DNA of 64,000 nt, from contig JANPYM010000006.1 of assembly GCA_025890175.1 (NCBI GenBank), positions 838,376-902,375 of the forward strand, in the 5' to 3' direction. A model generated the notes under the pieces. That model saw only the letters and a program-made list of their open reading frames with translations, was not told the origin of the DNA and did not search any database. Numbering within the stretch: position 1 is the stretch's first letter; each line of letters opens with the position of its first letter. The stretch is from Ciborinia camelliae (taxonomy: Eukaryota > Ascomycota > Leotiomycetes > Helotiales > Sclerotiniaceae). Below are positions 1 through 13,632 of the stretch, piece by piece. Position numbers and translations under genes: made by a program.

Positions 1-1735
1 TGTTGCTTCAAGATAGGCAGAGCGTGGAGGAAGGTGGTTAAATGGCCACCTTTGTAATCACTATATGGTTGAGTTAGCCGCGGGAGACTGAAATTTCCGA
101 TTGAGAAGAGACTTACGGAAGGTTACTGATGTTGATACAATCATAAAGTAGGGGGAAACCTTTTGGACGTGGGTAACCGATCTTTACGCTTTCGTCGACA
201 TCATTCGGATCGTGGTGCATATCAAAATTAAGTCGTTCAGCCACATCAATATAATCACCCAACACTAATTCGGCCTGAAGTCTCACACCTAATTTTTTTA
301 TAGCTTTTGCTGCTGCTTCAAAAAAAGGTGTGACCTGATAGAACAATCTGGAGGTATTCTTTTGCTGGGGTAGCCTTCCTTCGTCGCATGAAAGATTTTC
401 GACTAAATCAAAAGGATCATATCGAACATCCAACGTCGGATTTGGGTCGCCAATCGCTGTATACCAGTCGAGGTCAAGTAAAGTTGGGTTCGTACGCCAG
501 TGATCCAACACATGCTTGCTCAAGTCATCTCCTTTCAATTCGCTGTTCGTGGAGGGATCGAACATAAATGTGTCCGGCGGCAAGAGAATGGCATTTTCAG
601 AGTAGGCTTTTCTCTCTAGAATGCATTCAGGACCAATTATATTCTGAAAATCATCACTCTTGATACTATGGTATATCTTCATGTTTTCCTTTACACCCCT
701 CACTATTTCTTTGTTGCTGAAAGTCTTCAATGCTTCTCCATCACTGGTCCAGTTTTCGAGTGCTCCAATGTAGAAAGGAATATCAGCTTCAAACAAGTGG
801 ACCCATTTTAAAGGGTTTCGATTGCTCTTGAGACTCTCCAGTAACTCCGAGATGATGTCTTGTAATTGCCGAAATGCGTATTCTGGAATCAACGGTGCCG
901 CATGGATGATGAAGATAGTATTCAATACATTCAATTCCTCGTCTCCTGATTGTGACAAGGAAAGTTTGTCGAGAAGCTTGAATATGATGAGATTCCGAGC
1001 AAGTGTATGCCTATTAGCGTCATTCAGCGTGAAGTGATATCGACGCTCTGAGATCTTCCCTGCTCCTTCACAATGGGCAATATGAATAAGAGAACTGAAA
1101 AAGTTCCTTGCGTCGCCGATTTCAGCATTGAAGAATGAGAGACCTTCATCTTTGGATGCGTGTTCTTCCATACAAGGGTCAAAAAGTGATTGTGCTTTAT
1201 CGAGTGAAACTGGGCTGTACTCTCTTTCAGATAGCCTGCAAAGTGTTAGCTAGGTACTATGTTTTGACATTTGAAGCCACCAATCTGGTTCGTTACTTAC
1301 GTAGATTGATGGTACCTTTCCAACCTCCCCCCAATCTCAACCCGTCGCTTCTTTTGTTCTCCAATAGGAGTTTCGTGGGAATTATCTTCCGCCATCGCAA
1401 TGAGGGATTCCAACTTCTTTATTCTTTGTACGTCGCATCCTTCATCCGCTTTAGTCAAAGACAATGATTTCTTCGCAAATTCGATGCATAATTTATATTT
1501 TCCAGTTTCGTGGTAGGCTGTGGAGAGATTTGCAAATGGCTTTGGATCTTCTCGCGAGGTTCTGGCGGCTGCTAAATACTTTTTGATTGCTGTTGAGTAA
1601 TAATGAGTAATCTTCAGATACATAGAGTAAGGCAGGGGAAATTTTACCTCCATCGAAGTCTCTAGCCTTGAATAAGTTGTTGCCCTCCTCTCTAAAGTTG
1701 AGTGAGATATCTTTCGAAGACGACAGCCCTTTCAT
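1..1735 (-). CDS. TPR-DUF4470 protein, copy 1 (3' end outside window)
   Basis: Partial gene of the fungal TPR plus DUF4470 family; function unknown. Exons read as complement(<1..60, 117..1235, 1301..1589, 1648..1735), each joined at GT/AG sites with frame kept. The first two exons encode a short tetratricopeptide region (REEGNNLFKARDFDG, then AIKKYLAAARTSRE and LSTAYHETGKYKLCIEFAKK). Exon 3 starts the DUF4470 block (AEIGDARNFFSSL, then ISERRYHFTLNDANRHTLARN). The last visible exon gives DYKGGHLTTFLHALPILK, which aligns with the same junction in the neighbouring paralogue (DYMGGHLSTFLYASPLLK), so the gene must continue to the left. It lies head to tail with copy 2 on the same strand. The family is also recalled from the dynein-assembly factor DNAAF3, but no role can be read from the sequence here. 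Confidence 0.82.
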
Positions 1736-2440
1736 CTTGAATCTTGAATTGTTGATGTAGATCCGTGGTAAATGTGATATTTGATGTGCTCAGTTAACTT
1801 CTGCCAGAACGATGCAGCACACCAGAGTTGAAATACGTTGGAGATTGGTTGGAAGCTTAGCAAATGAAAATATTAATTAGTTTAGATGGAAAATCTTGAA
1901 TGGAAGATTCTTATGAATGAATACCAAATAAAAAAGGGCCTGGAGTTTGTTGCAGCGACCGTTTGCTTGCATAAGTATCTATGCAGACAGGGTAATTGTT
2001 ATTGAATGGATTCAGATCCAACAAATATTTCGTCACCTTTCATTGGAGCATAGTTGCATAGTACTGCTAGGCTCTCATCAATCTAATTTTGTGATGAATT
2101 GAACAAGCCCCTTTGTCATTTTGGACTAGAAGACTTTTAGCAGAATTGAAGTGAATCGAAAAGTTACTTAACCACCACTTTAAGATTGGAAGACATTTAA
2201 CCGAATTGGAGTGAATTATAAAATCACTTTACCACTTTAAGATTGCAAGGTTTTTGTTTGAACTAATTCTGAAATGAAATGGACAAAGTTCCTTCAACAT
2301 TTTGAGACTATCTCAAACCCATTTACGAATAAATCAAAAGTTATGAAAGTGTAACCATATCAATAATGATAGCATCAAAATTTCTTCCGGCAGCCCCATT
2401 AAATCCAAAAGACCTGAGAACACTGACCTCAGACCTGGAA
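1736..2440. other. Intergenic spacer between the DUF4470 paralogues
   Basis: About 700 bp separating the start of copy 1 from the stop of copy 2. No coding exon was recognised. It contains an imperfect tandem duplication at 2127-2251, listed separately. Confidence 0.6.
2127..2251. repeat. Imperfect tandem duplication, about 62 bp per copy
   Basis: Two adjacent diverged copies share the order AGAAGAC/GGAAGAC, TTTAGCAGAATTGAAGTGAAT / TTTAACCGAATTGGAGTGAAT (split here at 20 bases or fewer per run in the underlying words), then a TTAC core and CCACTTTAAGATTG. The differences visible are largely transitions and small indels. Confidence 0.55.
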
Positions 2441-5367
2441 TTACTTAACATCTATCCATCTCTCCCCTTTTACTACTGTATCTTTTGCCATTACAGGTCC
2501 AGAATTGACAGTCTGCCAGGTATCCACTCGCCACAAGCCACAAGCCCAACTTTTCTTCACTTTTTCAATGAAAACTTCCGGCATCCAAACACTTACAACG
2601 CCCGTTACCACATCATATCCTATAGTAGTCCAAATTACTACCCCATTTTCTCTGAATATCTCAACTTGGGACCCCATGTATTCACTCCAGTATTTATCTC
2701 CCCAGCTAGAGTCAAGGATACTCCTCATGTTAGCGAAAAATGTATTTTCAATACCTTCACCGCATTGTAACAAACGATCATGATCCCAGAAAACAAGTGC
2801 GAGATGAGTTGAAGCAACGGAGTCATCTTGAACGCGTAAGACGTTAGTCATATTGAATCTGTAGTGGCTAATCCCATTGCTTTGTGGGATAACAGACAGA
2901 GAGGGCAAAGAAAATGGTAGTAAAGGTTCGAAGATTTTCGCGAGTGTCCCCATTTCTTGAGCAAATGGTGCGGTACAGACATGCTTCTCAGGATGCTCGC
3001 GCTTCACTTCAGCGACTGAATTGGGAGATTTTCGAGGTGGACGAGCCGTAGTACGAACTTTGCTTTCTAATATGTTAGACAGAGCTTCGGAAAGCCAGTG
3101 AGATGGATAACCGATAGCACGTAGATGGACGACAAGGCGGAATAAGATACTTAAGTTAAGAGGCGAGTAGATTACGGACTGGAATTGACGCAAGTCTAAA
3201 TTGTAAGGTATGGCGAGACGAAGAAATAAAGCAAAGAACCACTTCATGAAAGGCTTCCGAGGAAGCAAATCTCCAAAACTTCGATGGAGAGATTCTGACA
3301 CTCCATAATGAGTATAGTCTGCCATAGGCCAAGGAAACATGCCTCGAGACAAGACTGTTACCGAGGTAAGTTGTTGGAGCATCTTTGTGTCGGTAATTAG
3401 TTGATATTCGGCGAGGAAGCTTTCTAAATTGTTCCAGGTGCCCGAGTTTCGCAGACAGTTTGACTCAACTGAACTGGACGGAAGTGGTTTCAGAAGTGGA
3501 GAAGCGTAAAGGAATGTAGAGAGGTGCCCGCCCATATAGTCACTATGAAAGTTAGTCTAAAAAATACTGCAAAAAAATTGATGGCGGGGATGATTTGCAA
3601 GAATTAGATGGATGGCCTGAAATATGAACAAGGAAGTCTGGATCTCTTCAGGATGTGGGAAATGAAGACACTTCAGCTGCCATGAAGTGCAGGCATATTA
3701 AGAAAGTAGTTTACTTACGGAACATTGCTCAAATGAACTCGGTCATACAAGATTGGAAATTCTTTGCGGCGAATTATTTTCGAGGCCGTCACTTCTTGTG
3801 AATCTGAACTATCTTCGTCGCGGTATAGCTTGAATCTTAATTTCTCTGCAATATCCACATAGTCTCCATGTATTGCTTCGACTTGGAGACGACCTTTCAA
3901 ATATTTGATCGATTGAGCAGCATCTATGAAGAATGGAGCAAAGTAGTCATATAAGCGGGTAGGATTCTTTGTTTTCGTAGGCAAGGTTTCAAATCCCGGG
4001 GCGAGTGATTCCAATGCGGAGAAGGGGTCTGTACCAACGTCGTAATCATGTTTGTCTGTTAAAGAATCAAACCACTCAACATCGACGAGGGTTGTATTGA
4101 GGTTCCAGTATTGCTGCAGGTGTTTTTTAAATTTTGCTGCGTTCGTCTTCGGTTTGGTGATATGATCTTGGAGTAATACCAACATTTGAGGGTCGTGGTT
4201 TTGAAGAACTCTCTTGGGAGGTATGAGAATGGCTGTAGACTTGTAGAGTTTGTTCTCTTTCTTACATGCAGTGGGTACTTGGTTACCACCGGGGATTGGG
4301 GGCAAGGGCAATTCCATCGCGTTACGATGCAATTGCATGGTAACTTCGTCGATTGCGGCTGCAGTGGTGATGATGGTTAAAGCCCTACCTTTCCAGCTTT
4401 TCAAAGATTGAATGTATACGTGAAAGTCTTCCTTATTGATGTACATCCAATCTAGTGGTTGCACACCAGACTGTAGTTCGGAGAGAGCTCGATCGATAGT
4501 GTGGTGCAAGTGATCGAAAGCGATGCGAGGAATAATAACGGCGATGAAGACAAAAAACAAAGTAGTCAAGACTTCCTCAGCCTTTTCAGAGTTTGCTTCG
4601 AGACCAGACAATTCCTCCAGTAGCATAAACATAATCAAATCCCTTGTAAGAGCGTATTTGTTCACATCGATCATGGTAAGGTGATATTGCTTTTGCTTCA
4701 ATTGATACTTCTTCTCAAGCTCAGCAATACCAATGATAGTGCGGATCAAGTGACGTGCGTCACCAATACCACCAAATAGAAATGACACACTACTGCCCAT
4801 AGGTTCATGTTTGTCAATGGTAAGATCGAATAAAGAGGTCGGCTCGTCGTGGCCAATGGTGTAATATTCCTCGCTGGTCAAACTATTGGAGAAAATCAGA
4901 GAATTGTTAAAGAATGTAGGGTAAGTCTTACAATGATGGGCGATAACGAGGTAAGGAATCAAGAATTCTTAATCGCGTTTGCAGCTGCTCCAACCCAGAT
5001 GATTTGTATGAATTTGCCCTTGCCCTGTTGATCCGCTGTTGGAATTTCTCAACCAAAGCATTATCTTCACCAGCCTTACTTTCCTTCAAGAGCTCAAGGG
5101 CTCTCTCCGCCCTGGTAATGCATTGAGTATATTCCCCCATCTCGAAGTAAGCGGCGGATAGATTGCCAAGCGGGGCATAACTTTCAGGTACAAGATTGGC
5201 GGATTCTTGATACTTTTTGATAGCTGTTACTTGTCAAATGCCATGTAACTGAGAAGGAAAGGGATGATTTTGTTACCTTTGCGAATCTTGCCTGACTTAT
5301 AGAGTTCATTGCCCTCTTGTCTTAAGATATCCGCCCGCTCTACTTCTGACGATGAAATAGATGACAT
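2441..5367 (-). CDS. TPR-DUF4470 protein, copy 2 (complete)
   Basis: Complete paralogue of the gene at the left edge. Exons complement(2441..3542, 3719..4882, 4932..5223, 5277..5367), 2649 nt, 882 residues. The ATG at 5367 opens MSSISSSEVERADILRQ. Exons 1-2 form TPR-like helices (EGNELYKSGKIRK, AIKKYQESANL, NLSAAYFEMGEYTQCITRA). A linker ends DSLPRYRPSF, and exon 3 carries the DUF4470 core (GGIGDARHLIRTIIGIAE, then QYHLTMIDVNKYALTRDLI). Exon 4 (DYMGGHLSTF to the end) is the long C-terminal part seen in this family. Intron 3 (3543-3718) is the longest at 176 bp. The function is unknown. The domain order is clear; exon edges rest on GT/AG sites that keep frame and match copy 1. Confidence 0.87.
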
Positions 5368-8300
5368 AGTTGGAAGCTCTCATGAATTGATTGATATGGT
5401 TTAGAAGAACTTTGAAGAGAAATTGAAATTAAAATCTTCTGGGACAACCCATCAATCAATAGGTGATATATCCTATCTTCTGGCTGGCGAAGGTGGTCCC
5501 TGGCCAGTTGGAGGGTTGCAAACGCTCAACTGATAAATGACCCACTCCAGATACGGTAACTCGCATGAAATTGCAGTACATTTCCAGCTTGGCTAAAATG
5601 ATGAGCCATACAAAGATTATCAGCCCAACATAAATACCTAGTAGGAATTCAACAGACCAATATCAATAATGAATTTTCGGTATTGGATCTAACTGCAAGC
5701 TGGTGATAAGTTTGCTACCAATCAGGCACATATGTTTGTATCACAATCTTCTGCGGAGCAAACCATTCACCCAACCGTAAAACAAATAAATAATGTTCAC
5801 AAATTAGGAGCAAAAATAAAAAGCAAGCCTGCCCAAATCCATTTGTTCCTCCCAGACTATGCGTTGCAATCCCGGAAAACGATATGAGAGATAGGAAGGG
5901 GCTAAGATGAGACAATATGACAGTAGAGGAGGCTTTTATTAAACGATAATAGAATGTGTGATGGTGATTGTTAAACTTGGAGGGCCTATATATTGTCTTA
6001 AGACATTAGGGCATATGGGGATAGAGAAATGATGGGGCGGGCAGTAGACTCGGGGGAGAGAATGTGTGTATAATATCGACAGAGTGTCATTCACTTTGTT
6101 CTATTCACTCTGTTCTATTCCCTTAATTTGTCTCTGGCTGCTTGGCTGCCTATCTGTCTCGCATAACTATGATTCATCAATAACTCTCAACTTTATAACT
6201 TCATTATTTCTATAAACCCCAAAAGCTTCCAAAGTCCATACCAAAATCAGGAGGTAAACGCTGAAATACTGGCTCAAATATCTCTTTCAAATCTAGGAAT
6301 CGGTATTTTACAGGTTTTTGAGATTTCCCTTGATGTATCGGAGATCGGTAATGATAGGGCGAAGATCACGAGGAAATTCGGGGGGAACTGGGGCGGGAAG
6401 TAGGATGTCAGTGAGATAGAATTGGTGGTTGATAGTGATGAGTAACTAATGGCGGTGACCATATGATAAACAGACCTCCGGAACGCTATTTTGGTAATGA
6501 GGCTCTACGTGTCTTAACTTCTCTAAAAGAACCTTTCGCCGATATCTACCAAGCCTTGTATACAAATACACCTCGTCGCTATAATAATCACGTTCATGTA
6601 TGAAAGGTTTCGGTAGTGATACCATAGACTTGCTTGATATTTCCTCATAAAATTACCTGACATTATGTTCCTGCCTTTGCCATCAAATATTGTTTTGCCA
6701 TATCTCATCTAATGATGTTCACAGTACCATGCGACAAAAATAAGATCCTCTAGCTTCCTCCGAAAATTCTGCTAGCGCAACTATCCTAGTGATAGCTAAG
6801 GTATTCGCCTTTGATTCTTATTTATGTCAGGGAAATTGGAATTCTTTGTCTGATCAAAGTTTGCGCCTTATGGTAACTTCATTTGAATACCTAAAATGTC
6901 AGAGGAAAGATTCCGGTACTCACCCAGGGCCTCATTATATCTTCACATGAACTCTTGCTCACCTTGTCGTTGAGCAATAGAAGTTATTACCATCAGATTC
7001 AATTCTATTGTCATAATCTTGTATTCTATTTCGGAATTTTCCCAAGGGCTTGGTGATCCTAACATAAGGCCAATCCGTATTCGCCACTAATGATTATCTC
7101 CTTAAAATAAGCGAGCTCAGTGAAGCATCTAAAGGACAGAGTTATCTGAACATAAATAAGGTAGATAATTAACACAAGAGCTTCAATTCGGTTCCCAGTT
7201 TACCGTGCTAAATACAGGGCTTATTGTCCTACTCCAATAGTTCCTTTATCGGAATGCTGAATAACATTATCAGCATACCTATATAGGATGTTTTAGCACC
7301 AAGTTTTGATGTCACAAGGTCTTTGAAGATAACTTCTATAAATACGAGTACAGTAAAACACGCTTGTAACAATACAATCAGAATATACGTCTGATCATGG
7401 AGTTATGATTATTTCACAAAGAGAGACATTTCAGTCTTTACGAAATCCCATCTCTCTCAACAACGGTGAATACTAGGCTTGACAGTAGCATCATTCACAT
7501 ATTGTCAATTTCAACTTAATATTATCGGCCTGAGAAGTTTTGCTGTCGGAACCGTAGCCAGGTATTCAGATAAGAGAAAATACTGTTTGAATTCCCATAT
7601 CGGTTCATGAAGGACACCACCTCTGTATATGGTGCTAAGGATCAAAATCCTTGAGGCTGCAAATTAACATACGAACGCGCAGGGTCAAGAATTGCCAATG
7701 TATTTGTTGTAAACAGCTCAGAGCCTTGGAAAGTTTTATATGCACCTTAAACTCCCCGACGTTCTATGAACTTCAAACTCGAGAAACTTCCAATTCACCA
7801 ACAAGTTGAGTAGACTCCTCCGTCAAGTTCCGCCCTGCATACTTCTCATATTCACCTTTCAGTTCCAGTTCACGCCATACTCTTGAATAATGGTTAGCAT
7901 ATATATACTGTTCTGCATCCTGATAACACTTAAGAAGCATACGATAATCGTGTTTGGTGAAACATACGGGAAGAAGACGTTCGATCGTAAAAGTTTTGCA
8001 TACAGAACTCAATTTCACTTTCAACTTTGCACGGTAACTGGGTAGGAAGAATGAGATAGAATATGTATACCACTCGCGATAGGATGAGAAAGATCAGATG
8101 AAAGTGTAGTGAAATCTCGGCAGATTAAAAGACAACACAGAAGAATACCCAACTAAACTCCACACTATATCATCTCAACTTTTTTCCCTTTTCGATATTA
8201 TTTAACGAAACTTGAACATTCGGAAAGTCTCTTCCAAGGAATGATGTCTCGTCCAGAAAACCGTGCAATTTATTTGAGCGATGGTACATCTCATCATGAC

Positions 8301-10373
8301 GACGTGTAAATATTTGAAATGCAAGATTTTTAAACGAGTATGCGAATAAGTACCTAATGATACATAGTATCGAATAATTTAGTAACGACGAAAGAAAATC
8401 TATCTGCTGTCATTTCCTAACACGCTCGGAAGTTTGAGGTCAAGAAGAGCGAGACGAAGGCTAGCTCACTATTTTCTGCACCCGCAGGGAGAAGAGAGAA
8501 AACTTGCAAGTAAAAGTTTCGCAGACCACTAGCCACTTTTTATACGCACAGAGTGCAATCGGGAATCTGATCAAGTGGACGCGAAATCATGTGGCTGGCT
8601 ATGTATGATCTACAGTAGCCACCTTCACGTGGATAGACCTCCTTTGCACTACAATGAACCAAGTCGGAGACAAACCACCCGCATCTATAAAAGGTCACCA
8701 CAGAAGAAGACTAGTCTACTCCAGAGAAGTAGATAAGCTCGATATAACTCAACTTAATGGACTGATTATGGAATGTAGCTGTGGAATTTTCTATGCTTAT
8801 GACGTCTATTGAACGATAGGAGGACGAAGGAAAATTCCCGCAAACTAGAAGAGTTTGAAAATTCAGACTAAGACAGCGCTGACCAAATGCTGACAACAGT
8901 AGAGTAGCCCTAATAGCAAAAATACATATCAGCAGCCAAAAGAGAGTTCTTTCGTTTTCAGAACTGACCACGTTTCATCCCCATTTAATTAAAGGGGTTC
9001 GTCATATTTTTGTTCAAAGTGCGGATATCCTTTGGTGTAATAGATGGATTGATTGTTTGCACACTATTTGTCGGAAGGGGGATTCATATTCGTATTTGCC
9101 CAGTCTTCATATTTCTTCGGGAAAGGGGATATATATAACTCCCAATCCAAAATCTAGACCCATAGTTAGATGCCCAGATGCCCAGTCCATAAAGATTTTT
9201 CAGAGCCAAAGTAAACAAAATTCACTGATGTAGTCTTAACATGTTCAGTGACTGAGCAGGTCATATGATGAGTTGATAGCTATATCTATTTAACCAATCG
9301 GGGCCAATTCGAATGCTGTCTGGATATCCACCGCACATGACATAGAGATTTCGCATATCGAAAATTCACCAAGAACCACAAGAGGAGGAAGTTTTAGATG
9401 TAAATCTATAAAAAAAACAGCATATTCCATCCTTTGAAATATCTCAACAAGGAGACGCGAGTCACATCTCAGAGGCTAGGGTTAATTAAAGTGGAGGGGA
9501 TAGTCTCTGTGATGTTCTCATTGAGAAATGATACCGAACTGTATCCCATTTTAAATTGGATGGGAACACATGGACAGGATATGAAAGATGAGAGCCACCG
9601 AATTCGCCGACAGTACCTACTCAAAGATCCAACGACGACACTAAAAATCAAAACTTCTGTGACAACAGGCAAAAATCGGAGAATTGTATCGCATGGCTAA
9701 ACGACTATTCTCCGCCGAAATAAAGTCCCTCTCTACAAATGAAAATCAAAACATTGTACACTGCGGCAGAGCATCAAACACAGAAGACTATTTTCAATGA
9801 TCGCTCTTGGTTATCCTTAGCATACGGGGACATGGAGTCACGGGTCAAAGCTTAAGTAGAGAGAAAACACCTATTTGATGATCACGTGTTAACTTAATCC
9901 CCTCAACATGTCTTGCTCAGCCATTGGTATTGACCAAAATGGTCCAGGGGTCGGCCTAACCGCGTGAAATAGTAGACGGCGACACGAAAGTCTCAGCCAC
10001 TTAATTTGTCTCTCATCCCCCATGACTCCTTGCCCATATCGATCCTTCAACCAGACTAGACGCTGGATATGGAGCCTAAAATTCATGGTGGCGACAAGAG
10101 TGAAAGTTCCGAGTGATATAATATCAAGGAGAGACAGAAAAGCATACGATGAAAGTAATAATCAGTTCATCCGAGACCACAGTTGATCAGGCATACCCAG
10201 ATACTAATCTGGAACTGGAAAAAATGAGAAATTAATTCAAGTATCTAACCCTGTTATGCTAACTATGCCCATGCCCATGCCTATTCCTGATCCTATTCTT
10301 CAATACTCCGTATAAACCCGTATAAATCTATATCTTATAATATTGTACAAACCCCCTCCAAAAAAACACAATA
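5368..10373. other. Gene-poor interval, 5 kb
   Basis: Both strands hold only short open frames (under about 90 codons), none recognisable and none flanked by a convincing chain of splice sites with family similarity. The frame at 7773-8024 on the minus strand (containing KCYQDAEQYIYANHYSRVW) is the least random looking, but I cannot place it. The composition is AT-leaning without long simple repeats. It could be decayed transposon sequence or lineage-specific small genes; the sequence alone does not decide. Confidence 0.5.
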
Positions 10374-12859
10374 TTACTCTCCTTTCTCTCCATTAACCAA
10401 AGGTTCCTTCTTTCCATTAATCAAAGGTTCCTTCTCACTCATCTTCAACATAAGTCCCCCAGATTCTTCTTCTGAAGTTACCACACTATCGGTTAAATCA
10501 TCTTCTGATTGTGTAGCAGTTCCTCCATATTCGCTACCTGTTCCACTTCCCAGAAGCAAACCTCTCAAATCATCTTCACTCAAGATACTCTCAATACTAT
10601 CTCTTCTCACACCTTGTCTAGTTGCTCTTCTTCCTGATTCGATATTTCTTTCGATTTTCAGTCGATTCGCAATAAACATTAGTTTTGGGAATACACTTTG
10701 TTGACCAACATGAAGCATTCTTCCTAACTGTTTGGGATTTGGATCACTCAGGATGCGCCAAAAGTCCGAGATTACGGATCTTGGCCAGATAGTAATAGTG
10801 CCTGAAAATTGCTGAAGCCATATCTCACTCCAATCTTGACCCAAAGGACGTGGTAGTAATTCAAGATGACGTACCACTTTGAGCCACTTCTTGAGATCGA
10901 GTTTGAGATATTGTTCGGTAGCACTCCCAAGGAATCCACCTCTCCAACCTCTACCACGTCTATGAGTGACAGGTTGACCAACTGAACCTCTTGATGAGAA
11001 GAAAAAGAGATTGATATGAGGGTTGACTTGGGAAACAATGCTGAAATTGACATTGAAATGCAAATTCAGTGCTTTCAATGGAATATCAGTTCGTAAACTA
11101 CCATCCTTCCATTTGTGTCCAAATGAATATGGTGCTAGAGTACCATCTCGTTGCTTCATCATAAGAACCACAGGATTTAAAATACCGGGAACAGCTGCTG
11201 AAGCTAAAACTGCTGACCAAATAACACAGTCAGGACTTGTGAGATAATTTGCCAAGATGGTAGGGCTGTGTGGATCGGCAGGGACGCATGAGACGTTGAG
11301 AATTCGACCGGTTCGTTCGTATGCTTCACGAAAAGTCATACTACCTCTTGTAAACCAAGAGCTTCGTCGAGCCCAATCTACGGAGTCAAATCTTGCTCCC
11401 GTTTTCCACCATCTAGGTACCCAAGTAGTGAACGGCTCCGAGCAGGCATCAATTCGGCCAGCCAGAGCTGGTACGAGCAATACCTTTAATTCGTCATTTG
11501 TTCTTGTAGCAACCAGAGCAGCCACTAAAGCACCCCCTGAAGTTCCTGTGATCACTTCCGGTAGAAGATTCGCATCTAGCAATGCTTTGACGACCCCAAA
11601 ATGATAATATGCGAAAGATGCTCCACCAGATAGACAAAGTGCTGTGCGACCATAATTTGTGTGCATTCGTTTAAAAAGTGTACGCTTCTCTTCCTCTTGG
11701 AGTTGATTTGATTTTGCAAGGATAGAAACACCTCTCTCAACTAAATTGTTTTGTCAGTATGATACCCTTCCAACGGGACGTAAAACTTCAGTCTTACCTT
11801 CATCAATAAACTCCTGTACCAAATTCTTCGTGCCATAATAATTCTGGGAGTATAATCTCGAATTTTCCACTCCCACGAAATTATTCTTCACGCATGCCTC
11901 GATTAATGCCTTCAAATCTTCAATCGCTTTTGCCTTTGTCGAAGCACTTCCATTGGATGAGCTTCCTGTTGGTTCCTCTTGTTCAATTTTACGTCTGCAA
12001 CTTCGAATCTGTTCCAAAACTCTCTTTACAGTCTTGGAATCATAGTATGCGTATTCATCCTCGGCTTTCCACTTATCATTTCCTAGAAATGTATCTAATT
12101 CTTGTGCTTCTTTGACCCAATCGCCGTAGTTGGTGGTACTGTGTAGTTGTTCTCTCAATCGATTTCGTTTGCCCCTCCACTGTGAAACCAAAATATTAGT
12201 ACATGATTGGAAAGTAAACCGTCAAAACATTGTGATGAGATGTCACAGTTGCTTGGATTTTCCACAGGATATATCCTGCAGAATTTTCCCACCTCCACGC
12301 CAGAAGCACTTACTGCAATAAAATGCTCATATGTCCAAATATACAATCTCGTCACCAAATATGACAATCCCAATCCAGCAACCCACATGCAAACTACCGC
12401 CAACAATGGCCACTTCAAAATTGAATAAAAGTAACCCTCTCTCGTCTCATCTTTACTCCTTCTCGGTTTCCTGCCCACTTTCCTCTTTTCTCCTTTCCTT
12501 TTCCCTCTCCCTCCCAACCTCGTAGGATTTATTGGAGCCCAATCATTCTGCGCGGTAATGAAAACCCTTCCCCTATCTGCCGGTGTATTCGATCCACTAC
12601 CAAGTGTAACTTTACTATTTCTCCGTATGTCTATACTGCTACGATGTGGTGTAGATGGTTCTCTCGGACTCTGTGCTTGAGAATATGTTGATAAATCGTC
12701 GGAACTAGGACTTGGATCTGGTGCACTCAGCGCATCGGAAAATGCTTGGAGATGTTCTTCGGAAATGAATGTGCGGTTGAAATCAGGAAGGAGCGATTCA
12801 TCGTAGCCTTCTGAGGAAAGTGGCGATGGACCGTCTGTTTTGTGACGGAGATCTGCCAT
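10374..12859 (-). CDS. Patatin-like phospholipase / triacylglycerol lipase (Tgl3/4/5-like family)
   Basis: Predicted membrane-anchored lipid hydrolase of the fungal patatin-like phospholipase family, related to yeast Tgl3/4/5 lipid-droplet lipases. Exons complement(10374..11740, 11798..12179, 12314..12859), 2295 nt, 764 residues. The N-terminus is long, polar and Ser/Pro-rich. One hydrophobic segment (WPLLAVVCMWVAGLGLSYLV) lies near residues 150-170. A charged linker precedes the catalytic domain. The patatin signature is visible: an oxyanion loop in LCLSGGASFAYYHFG, the nucleophile elbow GTSGG, and the Asp partner in WKDGSLRTDIP. FSIVSQVNPHINLFF follows, a stretch typical of this subfamily. 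The C-terminus has acidic Ser-rich stretches and a short duplicated motif (EPLINGKKEPLVNGEK). Substrate choice between triacylglycerol and phospholipid cannot be read from sequence. Confidence 0.92.
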
Positions 12860-13116
12860 GTTGTCGTATTATTGGTTAGCTACCAGTAAGGCGATGGAGT
12901 ATTCAGGAGAAGATAATAACTATGGATATCAATTGATCTTGCATTATGTGTGCATTAAGTATGGGGCTTGCGAGTTTAAATACATATACCATGAACGGAA
13001 TACCATGAACGGAGTATATCCAGGGCTACTACGGAAAAGTGTGGAGAGAATATGTTGAATTACCTATGTTGGTGGGCGAGTGAGTTTAGCATGACGTAGA
13101 TACGCTAGTTGAGTAG

Positions 13117-13398
13117 CACCGTCAAAACTCACTCATAAGAATACTCATGAGAATACACATTACGCCCGATTGATTTAGCTCTGGGGTTGGTTAGGTGTGT
13201 TGGGCTCAATAGAGTATATAATTGGAAGAATTAGTAAAGTGGATAGAAAATTTCATTGAAATACTAAAAATACTACTAGCTGGAGATCATTTGTTTTATC
13301 CATTTCATATCCACTTTTTACCTTGCCTTTCAAGGTTCGGAAAGTTAGGGATTGAAAAGGGTTTAGTGTGTATTCTCATGAGTGAGTTTAGATGGTAA
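13117..13398. mobile_element. Candidate MITE with terminal inverted repeats
   Basis: A 282-bp segment is bounded by near-matching inverted ends. The left end reads CACCGTCAAAACTCACTCAT, followed after a small insertion by GAGAATACACA. The right end, read on the opposite strand, is TTACCATCTAAACTCACTCA, continuing T then GAGAATACACA. The interior has no open frame. A further fragment resembling the right end (GAGTGAGTTTAG) lies just outside at about 13079-13090. I could not fix an unambiguous target-site duplication, so the type is inferred from inverted ends and size only. Confidence 0.45.
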
Positions 13399-13554
13399 CA
13401 TTATATTCTTCTTACCGATATCCCGGTACCTCCAGTTTTCAAAGTACTACCAGACAAGTCAAGTATAGAGAACTTTATATTTCAAAGAAGAATCAAACTA
13501 AGTGCCCAAGTAGGTAGGGAGTGAGGATAAATTATGAAGCTTGAGAATTAGTAA

Positions 13555-13632
13555 TCTACTAAGTTCCTACTGAGTTCCTACTAAGTTCCTAAGTTCCTAC
13601 TTACTAAGTTCCTACTAAGTTCTTACTTATCT
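13555..13632. repeat. Short tandem repeat, CTACTAAGTTC type
   Basis: About six imperfect copies of AAGTTCCTACT / AAGTTCCT in direct order, with small length variation between copies. Confidence 0.75.

Noticed and set aside
7773..8024. Possible small gene in the 5-10 kb gap (YIYANHYSRVW)
   Set aside because: It looks somewhat protein-like, but I could not match it to a family or extend it by splicing, so it is mentioned only under the interval.
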